Assembly: GCA_023432995.1 (NCBI GenBank)
Contig: JAEZES010000022.1
Coordinates: 1 to 10,160 of the forward strand
Direction: 5' to 3'
Origin: Pseudomonadota bacterium
GTDB taxonomy: Bacteria; Pseudomonadota; Alphaproteobacteria; Sphingomonadales; Sphingomonadaceae
Length of the DNA stretch: 10,160 bases
Position numbers and translations under genes: made by a program. Shown piece after piece: positions 1 to 5,750 of this stretch (its first letter is position 1; every line of letters starts with the position of its first letter). The notes beneath the pieces are model-generated. The model was not told where the DNA came from. It saw only the letters and a list, made by a program, of their open reading frames with translations, and ran no database searches.

Positions 1-882
1 ACCTACGGCAGCGAGCTTGAGCGCCTGCTCGGCCAGCTGGCCGCCGGCGACCGTGGGCGGATCGGCGTCGCCGCGATCGACCTGTCGACAGGGCACGAGG
101 TCGCCATCCTCGGCGACCAGCGCTTCCCCATGGCCAGCACCAGCAAGATCGCCATCGCCGCGACCTACCTCGAAGGCGTCGACCAGGGCCGCTGGAGCCT
201 GACCAGCGAGTTCCCGCTCATGATCCCGGTCGCCTCGCGGCCGTTCTCCTCGGCGATCGCCCCGGTGCGCCCGGGCCAGTACATGACGGCGCGCAAGCTG
301 ATCGAGCTGATGATCACCCGCTCGAGCAATCCGGCGACCGACGCCCTGCTGGCCGCGGTCGGCGGACCGGCGGCGGTCAACGACTGGGCGCGCCGGGCGG
401 GCATCCAGAACTTCAACCTGACGCGCGACATCGCCACGCTGGTGCGCGACGACGGCGAGATCAACCCGGCGGTGCAGATCGACATCCGCGACAGCGCCAC
501 GCCGCGCGACATGGTCAAACTGCTGGCCGGGCTCTACCAGGGCAAGTGGCTGAGCGCCTCGAGCCGCCAGGTCATCATCGGCGCGATGGAGCGGTGCCGC
601 ACCGGTGTCCGCCGAATCCCAGGCCAGATGCCGGGCGACGTGCGCGTGGCGCACAAGACCGGCACGCTGAGCAACACCGCCAGCGACATCGGCATCATCA
701 CCGGGCCCGACGGGCGCTCGATCGCGGTCGCGATCTACGTCACCGGCCAAGGCGGCAAAGCCAACCGCGATGCCAAGATCGCCTCGCTCGCCCGCGCGCT
801 GTACGACGGATACGGCGAATCGGCGCGGCAGTGGGCCAACGCCCGCTACGGTTCGACTGGCTCGGCGGTCGCGGCCAACTGA
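1..882 (+). CDS. Class A beta-lactamase-fold serine hydrolase (5' partial)
   Basis: The reading frame is open from base 1, so the start and any signal peptide lie upstream; 293 residues are visible. The catalytic S-x-x-K motif is STSK at 136-147, within FPMASTSK, very close to the FxMxSTxK consensus of class A beta-lactamases. The second motif (SDN in typical enzymes) is SSN at 322-330, followed by the family's GGP turn. The third motif is KTGT at 655-666 inside AHKTGTL. The omega-loop stretch reads RDDGEIN (445-465), so Asp (451-453) falls where the general base Glu166 is expected, and there is a roughly seven-residue insertion just before it. The RDSATP turn after the loop matches RDTTxP of class A enzymes. 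The fold is therefore clear. Hydrolysis of beta-lactams is uncertain: it could be a true beta-lactamase, a slow penicillin-binding hydrolase, or one of the unassigned serine hydrolases of this family. It would act in the periplasm. The gene converges on the small lipoprotein gene downstream. Confidence 0.85.
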   Translation, partial: TYGSELERLLGQLAAGDRGRIGVAAIDLSTGHEVAILGDQRFPMASTSKIAIAATYLEGVDQGRWSLTSEFPLMIPVASRPFSSAIAPVRPGQYMTARKLIELMITRSSNPATDALLAAVGGPAAVNDWARRAGIQNFNLTRDIATLVRDDGEINPAVQIDIRDSATPRDMVKLLAGLYQGKWLSASSRQVIIGAMERCRTGVRRIPGQMPGDVRVAHKTGTLSNTASDIGIITGPDGRSIAVAIYVTGQGGKANRDAKIASLARALYDGYGESARQWANARYGSTGSAVAAN

Positions 883-888
883 CCTCTC

Positions 889-926
889 GGCAAAAGAAAA
901 GGGCGCAGCCTCGCGGCCGCGCCCTT
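889..926 (-). terminator. Intrinsic terminator for the small lipoprotein gene, possibly bidirectional
   Basis: AAGGGCGC (899-906) pairs perfectly with GCGCCCTT (919-926). Inside, GCC (908-910) pairs with GGC (915-917) around a TCGC loop, with one A/C mismatch. Read on the minus strand the stem is followed by TTTTCTTTTG (889-898), a good U-rich tail. It lies 26 bp beyond the stop codon of the minus-strand lipoprotein gene. On the plus strand the tail is only CGCATTT, so termination of the beta-lactamase-like gene here would be weaker. Confidence 0.8.
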
Positions 927-951
927 CGCATTTCCACCTGACGGCAGCGGA

Positions 952-1224
952 TCAGTCGGCGGCCGCTTCGGCCTCGCTCTCATCCTGCACGTCGGCTTCG
1001 GCTTCGGCAGCGGCGTCGCTGGCGCCGTCAACGGCGTCGCTGGCGGCATCGCCGACTTCGGCGGCAGCGCCCTCGACGGATTCACCGACCGCTTCCGCAT
1101 TGGCTTCGGCATCGGCCATCGCGTTGTCGACGGTCTCTTCGGCGGCGGTTTCGGTGCTCTCCGAGCACGCAGCGAGCGACAGGGCGGCACCGGCAATCGC
1201 GGCGGCGAGAACGATCTTGCGCAT
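952..1224 (-). CDS. Small acidic Ala-rich lipoprotein, 90 aa
   Basis: The product has a 19-residue signal peptide with a basic start (MRK), an alanine-rich hydrophobic core and a lipobox LAAC with Cys20 as the lipidation site. The mature 70 residues are almost entirely Ala, Glu, Asp, Ser, Val and Gly, with no aromatic residue and no basic residue. That suggests an extended or helical, strongly acidic, low-complexity chain anchored to a membrane. A 14-bp direct repeat (1011-1024 and 1032-1045, offset 21 bp or seven codons) produces the repeated segment around DAASDAV and DGASDAA. The ATG is supported by AAGGA nine bases upstream on the minus strand. The gene stands alone with its own terminator. 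I do not recognise a named family; entericidin-like or desiccation-type small lipoproteins are only superficial matches. The function is unknown, and I would not infer one beyond envelope localisation. Confidence 0.8.
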   Translation of the reverse strand: MRKIVLAAAIAGAALSLAACSESTETAAEETVDNAMADAEANAEAVGESVEGAAAEVGDAASDAVDGASDAAAEAEADVQDESEAEAAAD

Positions 1225-1429
1225 GTTCTTGTATCCTTAAACAGCGGGAACGGGACGCGCGCCTCACAGGATTGTCCGGCGAGAGCAGGCGTGAAACCCA
1301 CCAAGCGGTGAACTCCACGTGCTGGAATAATGGCAACTTTGTGGCGAAGCAAGGCCAAGGCCATTGTATCTTTGCACTCCGCTCGGCCGGTCAGCTGGCG
1401 CCGGCCCGCCGGAATGCCACCACCGCCGC
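1225..1429. other. Non-coding spacer upstream of the lipoprotein gene
   Basis: This stretch has no open frame with coding character. It contains the AAGGA ribosome binding site of the minus-strand lipoprotein gene (around 1234-1238). It should also hold that gene's promoter, but the best -35/-10 pair I can find on the minus strand (TTGCTT, 17 bp, TATTCC) matches the consensus at only three positions in each hexamer. A GGCCGG/CCGGCC inverted repeat (1385-1390 and 1401-1406) lacks a T-rich tail on either strand. Confidence 0.5.
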
Positions 1430-1719
1430 ATGTGGCAAGGCGGCCTGGCCCCCATCCTGCTGGGCTTACCGGCTCTGACCTTGGCCGCCGGCAGCGGCGA
1501 ACAGCCACGCCCGTTCGCGTCATGCCTGCGCGCGGAGGCGCTGGCGCTCGAGCGCCAGGGGTTTTCGACATCGACGCGGTCATGGCGCAAGCCGCGCACG
1601 CGTGTCGCGCCGCCGAAGGCGGCCTTTCGGCCCAGGCGATCGAAGAGACGACCAGCGCGGTGCGCCTCGCGGTCATGGAGCAGCGGCTGAACTCCCGAAA
1701 TGCGCGTCGCCGGCTGTAG
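1430..1719 (+). pseudogene. Frameshifted gene for a small exported two-cysteine protein
   Basis: Two adjacent frames join into one plausible protein. The first, from ATG 1430, begins MWQGGLAPILLGLPALTLAA, a signal-peptide-like segment, then continues FASCLRAEALALERQG up to 1561. The second, from about 1561 to TAG 1719, reads VFDIDAVMAQAAHACRAAEG and continues with a charged helical segment ending in NARRRL. Each frame has strongly GC-rich third positions only on its own side of the junction GGGGTTTT (1558-1565); beyond it the first frame loses that bias. Adding one base to this homopolymer run would give an uninterrupted protein of about 96 residues. It would have a signal peptide and two cysteines in a Phe/Cys-Leu ... 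Cys arrangement, resembling small uncharacterised exported proteins of sphingomonads (from memory). It may be a decayed gene, a sequencing error in the homopolymer, or real frameshifting. The ATG lacks a good ribosome binding site, and an in-frame TTG at 1364 is an alternative. Confidence 0.5.
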
Positions 1720-1807
1720 TTCGAGTCGGTCGATTTTCAGCCCCGACAGTCCGCGCGTGCCTCGCCGGTGGGATGACGCCGCGCCACCGCGCTGCTAGCA
1801 AACGGCG
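1720..1807 (+). other. Short leader region of polA
   Basis: These 88 bp separate the frameshifted gene from polA. I see no convincing promoter or hairpin with a T tract. An in-frame TAG at 1796-1798 rules out an upstream extension of polA. The dozen bases before the polA ATG (GCTAGCAAACGGCG) contain no Shine-Dalgarno-like sequence. Confidence 0.5.
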
Positions 1808-4663
1808 ATGGCCGACAAGCAGCATCTCTACCTGGTCGACGGCTCGGCCTACATCTTCCGCGCCTACCACCGCCTGCCGCCGCTGACGAACCCGCACGGC
1901 GTGCCCGTCGGCGCGGTCTACGGCTACACCACGATGCTGTGGAAGCTGGCCGACGAGCTGGACAAGGCCGACGGGCCGACGCACCTCGCGGTGATCCTCG
2001 ACAAGGGCTCGACCAGCTTCCGCAACGCGCTCTACGACCAGTACAAGGCCAACCGTCCGCCGCCGCCCGAGGACCTGGTGCCGCAGTTCCCGCTGATTCG
2101 CGACGCCACGCGGGCGTTCAGCCTGCCATGCATCGAGGAGGACGACCTCGAAGCCGACGACCTGATCGCGTCCTACGCCAAGGAAGCAACGCGGCGCGGC
2201 TGGGACGTGACGATCGTGTCGAGCGACAAGGACCTGATGCAGCTCGTCGGCCGCTGCGCCGAGCCGCACGACGGCATCGAGGGCGGCTGCATCGACATGC
2301 TCGACACGATGAAGAACCAGCGGATCGACATCCCCGAGGTGGTCGAGAAGTTCGGCGTGCCGCCCGAGCTGGTCGGCGACGTGCTCGCGCTGATGGGCGA
2401 TTCGGTCGACAACATCCCCGGTATCTTCGGCATCGGCCCGAAGACCGCGAGCAAGCTCATCCAGGACCACGGCTCGCTGCAGGGCGCGCTCGACGCCGCG
2501 CCGTCGATGAAGCCGGGCAAGCTGCGCGACCGGCTGATCGAGGGTCGGGCCATGGCCGAGCTCAGCCGGGTGCTGGTCCAGCTCAAGGACGACTGCCCGC
2601 TGCCGATCCCGCTCGACGATTTCAAGCTCGGACCGATCCCCGAAGGGCCGCTGGCCGAGTTCCTGACCGCGCACGGCTTCACCAGCCTGCTCAAGCGCCT
2701 CGGCGACGGCAAGGGCAGCCCCGACCGTCCGGTCCAGCTCAATCCGGCCAAGGCGGACACCGCGGGCGCGGCCGCGAGCGCCACCGGTAATCGCCAGCCA
2801 CTGCCCGAGTGGCCGGCCGTCGACCGCTCGACTTACGAAACCGTGCAGTCGCTCGAACGGCTCGAGCACTGGATCGCGCGCGCGTTTCAGGCCCGGCTGG
2901 TGGCGATCGATACCGAGACGACCAACATCGACGCGATGCGCGCCGAGCTGACCGGTGTCAGCCTGGCGCTGGGGCCCAACGACGCCTGCTACGTTCCGCT
3001 GGGCCACGGCGGGAGCGACATGTTCGCCGAGCGGCCGGTGCAGATCGACAAGGCCGCCGCGCTGTCGGCGCTGAAGCCGCTGCTCGAGAGCGACGCCGTG
3101 CTCAAGGTCGGGCAGAACATCAAGTACGACATCAACGTGTTCGCCCGGAACGGTCTCGCGGTCGCACCGGTCGACGACACGATGATCATCAGCTTCGATC
3201 TCGACGCCGGCCGTTCGGAAGACGGCATCGGCGGGGGGCACGGGATGGACGAGCTGAGCGAGCGCCACCTCGGCCATCAGACGCTGACCTACAAGGACAT
3301 CTGCGGCAGCGGGAAAAAGCAGATCCCGTTCGGCGAAGTGCCGCTCGACCGGGCGACCGAGTACGCCGCCGAGGACGCGGACGTGACCTGGCGGCTGCAC
3401 AAGGTGCTCAAGCCGCGCCTGCCGGACGAGGGCGGCACGCGGGTCTACGAGCGGGTCGACCGGCCGCTGATCCCGGTGGTGGCGCAGATGGAGCGTCACG
3501 GGATCAAGGTCGACCGCCAGGCGCTCGCCCGCCTGTCCGAGGAATTCGCCAGCGAGACCGCGCGGATCGAGCGCGAGATCTGGGACTGCTGCGGGACCGA
3601 GTTCACCATCGGCAGTCCGGCGCAGCTCGGCGACGTGCTGTTCAACAAGATGGGCTACAAGGGCGGGCGCAAGGGCAAGAGCGGGCAGTACTCGACCGAC
3701 CAGGCGATCCTCGAAGGCCTCGCCAACCAGGGCGCGGCGGTGGCCAAGCTGGTGCTCGAGTGGCGCCAGCTGACCAAGCTCCGCAGCACTTACACCGAAG
3801 CGCTGCAGGCGGCGATCAACCCCGAGACCGGGCGCGTCCACACCTGCTATTCGCTGGTCGGCGCGCAGACCGGACGGCTCAGCTCGACCGACCCCAACCT
3901 GCAGAACATCCCCATCCGCACCGCGATCGGCCGCCGCATCCGCGAGGCGTTCGTGCCCGAGGACGGCATGACCCTGCTTTCTGCCGACTACTCGCAGATC
4001 GAGCTGCGCCTCGCCGCGCACATGGCCGACGTGCCGCCGCTCAAGGAGGCGTTCATCGCCGGCGAGGACATCCACGCGCGCACCGCGCAGGAGATGTTCG
4101 GTACGGTCGACCGCGACACGCGGGCGCGGGCCAAGACGGTCAACTTCGCGATCCTCTACGGCATCAGCCGCTGGGGGCTCGGCGGGCGGCTCGGGATCGA
4201 GGCCGACGAGGCGCAGGCGATCATCGACCGCTATTTCGAGCGCTTCCCGGGGATCCAGCGCTACATCGTGCACACGCTCGAGAGCGTGCGCGAGAAGGGC
4301 TATTCGGAGACGCTGTTCGGCCGCAAGACCTGGTTCCCGCGGATCAACTCGCGCCATCCGCCCGAGCGTCAGGGGTCCGAACGCGCGGCGATCAACGCGC
4401 CGATCCAAGGGACCAGCGCCGACATCATCAAGCGCGCGATGGCGCGGATGCCGGCCGCGCTGGCGGACGCCGGACTCGCGCACGTCAAGATGCTGCTGCA
4501 GGTCCACGACGAACTGGTGTTCGAGCTGCCCATCGGCGACGTCGCGGCCGCCTCGCCGGTGATCGAGCGGGTGATGGCCGAGGCGGCGCTGCCCTCGGTG
4601 ACGCTTGATGTGCCGCTGGGCATCGAGATCGGCCACGGGCCGAGCTGGGACGCCGCGCATTGA
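1808..4663 (+). CDS. polA: DNA polymerase I
   Basis: A 951-residue enzyme for Okazaki-fragment processing and gap-filling repair synthesis. It is slightly longer than the 928 residues of the E. coli enzyme, and all three activities appear intact. The 5'-3' exonuclease domain (about 1-290) has YLVDGSAYIFRAY with Asp11, the acidic EEDDLEADD cluster (about 110-118) and a helix-hairpin-helix stretch GDSVDNIPGIFGIGPKTASK (about 196-215). The 3'-5' proofreading domain has Asp368 and Glu370 in DTETT, Asp441 in NIKYD, and Tyr519 with Asp523 in YAAEDAD. The polymerase domain has motif A DYSQIELR (Asp727), motif B with Arg772, Lys776, Phe780 and Tyr784, and motif C QVHDELVFE (His900, Asp901). Phe780 at the ddNTP-discrimination position is the usual residue. 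The ATG at 1808 follows an in-frame stop at 1796; no ribosome binding site is evident. The stop overlaps the next gene's start. Confidence 0.97.
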   Translation: MADKQHLYLVDGSAYIFRAYHRLPPLTNPHGVPVGAVYGYTTMLWKLADELDKADGPTHLAVILDKGSTSFRNALYDQYKANRPPPPEDLVPQFPLIRDATRAFSLPCIEEDDLEADDLIASYAKEATRRGWDVTIVSSDKDLMQLVGRCAEPHDGIEGGCIDMLDTMKNQRIDIPEVVEKFGVPPELVGDVLALMGDSVDNIPGIFGIGPKTASKLIQDHGSLQGALDAAPSMKPGKLRDRLIEGRAMAELSRVLVQLKDDCPLPIPLDDFKLGPIPEGPLAEFLTAHGFTSLLKRLGDGKGSPDRPVQLNPAKADTAGAAASATGNRQPLPEWPAVDRSTYETVQSLERLEHWIARAFQARLVAIDTETTNIDAMRAELTGVSLALGPNDACYVPLGHGGSDMFAERPVQIDKAAALSALKPLLESDAVLKVGQNIKYDINVFARNGLAVAPVDDTMIISFDLDAGRSEDGIGGGHGMDELSERHLGHQTLTYKDICGSGKKQIPFGEVPLDRATEYAAEDADVTWRLHKVLKPRLPDEGGTRVYERVDRPLIPVVAQMERHGIKVDRQALARLSEEFASETARIEREIWDCCGTEFTIGSPAQLGDVLFNKMGYKGGRKGKSGQYSTDQAILEGLANQGAAVAKLVLEWRQLTKLRSTYTEALQAAINPETGRVHTCYSLVGAQTGRLSSTDPNLQNIPIRTAIGRRIREAFVPEDGMTLLSADYSQIELRLAAHMADVPPLKEAFIAGEDIHARTAQEMFGTVDRDTRARAKTVNFAILYGISRWGLGGRLGIEADEAQAIIDRYFERFPGIQRYIVHTLESVREKGYSETLFGRKTWFPRINSRHPPERQGSERAAINAPIQGTSADIIKRAMARMPAALADAGLAHVKMLLQVHDELVFELPIGDVAAASPVIERVMAEAALPSVTLDVPLGIEIGHGPSWDAAH

Positions 4664-5700
4664 GCCTCGCCGGGTGGATCGATCCGCGCTGGCCCGAGCT
4701 CGGCCGCGACCTGGTCACGGCGCTGGCCGCGGCCACTATCGGAATCGTCGTTGCGCTCGTCGTGCACCGGCTGCTTTACGGGCTGCTCAACCGGCTTGCC
4801 CTGGCCAGCGAGAGCAAGGTCGACGATGTCGTGGTCCGCTCGCTGCGGGCGCCGACGCGCTACGCGATGGTCGCCCTCGGGCTGGCGCTGGCCGCGCGCG
4901 AAGCGGTCTTGCTGGCCCAGGTGTGGCAGAAGCTGGCCGGCTTCGTGATGCCGGCGCTGATCGGCTGGATCGCGCTGGCAAGCCTCAACGCCTTCGTCAG
5001 TTCGAGCACGCTCGGCGCGGACGCGGCGGTCGCCGAGAGCCAGGCGATGCGGCGCCGGCGGACACGCCTCGCCATCTTCGCCCGCATCGCCGCGTTCCTG
5101 ATCGTGTTCGTGACCATCGGCCTGATGCTGCTGTCGATCCCGGGCGTGCGCGACGTCGGGCTGACGCTGATGGCCTCGGCCGGGATTGCCGGCCTCGCGG
5201 TCGGCGCCGCGGCTCAGCCGGCGCTCAAGTCGCTGGTCGCCGGGCTGCAGATGGCGCTGACCGAACCCATCGCGATCGGCGATTTCGTGGTGGTCGACGA
5301 CGAAAGCGGCCGGGTCGAGGAGATCAAGACGACCTACGTCGTGCTGCGCGCCTGGGACGAGCGCAAGGTGATCGTGCCGACCGCGCGCTTCCTCGAGACG
5401 ACCTTCCAGAACTGGAGCCGTGACGGCAGCGAACTGGTCGGCACCGTGCTGCTGTACCTGCACCCGCTGGCCGAGATCGCGCCGCTCCGCGCCGAGTTCG
5501 AACGGCAGATCGCGGCGCACCCGCTGTGGGACAAGCGCGAGGCGGCCCTGTGGGTGACCGACGCCGCCGCCGGCGCGATCGAAGTCCGCCTGACGATGAG
5601 CGCGCGCGAACCGGGCGAGCTGTTCAAGCTTCGCGCCGGGATGCGCGAGGCGATGCTGGCCTGGATCCGCGAGCACCAGCCCGAGGCGCTCGGCGGCTAG
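4660..5700 (+). CDS. MscS-family mechanosensitive ion channel
   Basis: A 346-residue inner-membrane protein. Predicted helices run at about 18-38, 66-86, 94-114 and 138-160. These are followed by the pore-lining segment (about 165-200), rich in Gly and Ala as in MscS: AGIAGLAVGAAAQPALKSLV, then GLQMALTEPIAIGDFV. The downstream beta domain contains RVEEIKTTYVVLRAWDERKVIVPTARF split over about 218-245, the typical layout of the MscS middle domain, and ends in NWSRDG. A cytoplasmic alpha/beta region closes the protein at 346. A basic run (RRRRTR, 131-136) just before the fourth helix fits an inside-facing loop. The proposed start is TTG at 4660, overlapping the polA stop by four bases, because the next in-frame ATG (residue 70) would remove the first helix. 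This implies translational coupling to polA. The family releases solutes on hypo-osmotic shock, but the particular subgroup (YnaI/YbdG-like or other) cannot be fixed here. Confidence 0.9.
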   Translation: MSLAGWIDPRWPELGRDLVTALAAATIGIVVALVVHRLLYGLLNRLALASESKVDDVVVRSLRAPTRYAMVALGLALAAREAVLLAQVWQKLAGFVMPALIGWIALASLNAFVSSSTLGADAAVAESQAMRRRRTRLAIFARIAAFLIVFVTIGLMLLSIPGVRDVGLTLMASAGIAGLAVGAAAQPALKSLVAGLQMALTEPIAIGDFVVVDDESGRVEEIKTTYVVLRAWDERKVIVPTARFLETTFQNWSRDGSELVGTVLLYLHPLAEIAPLRAEFERQIAAHPLWDKREAALWVTDAAAGAIEVRLTMSAREPGELFKLRAGMREAMLAWIREHQPEALGG

Positions 5701-5707
5701 CGGGGTA

Positions 5708-5724
5708 GCCGGGCGCCGCCCGGC
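5708..5724. terminator. GC hairpin between converging mscS-like and CDC48 genes
   Basis: GCCGGGC (5708-5714) and GCCCGGC (5718-5724) form a perfect 7-bp stem with a three-base loop, right after the channel stop and 27 bp before the end of the converging CDC48-type gene. There is no T tract on either side, so it may be a weak or factor-assisted terminator for either strand, or just a stable hairpin. Confidence 0.4.
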
Positions 5725-5750
5725 GCAGCCGCGACGCCGCAAGGGCCCGA

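Noticed and set aside
1385..1406. GGCCGG/CCGGCC inverted repeat as a terminator
   Set aside because: No T tract on either strand; in DNA this GC-rich, a 6-bp dyad is expected by chance.
2809..4608. 599-residue open frame on the plus strand in another phase within polA
   Set aside because: Arg/Ala-rich out-of-phase translation of polA with no start signal or motif.
1673..4660. 995-residue open frame on the minus strand opposite polA
   Set aside because: Its composition (Arg, His, Asp, Val, Gln rich) is the usual shadow of a high-GC gene; all conserved motifs of DNA polymerase I are on the plus strand.
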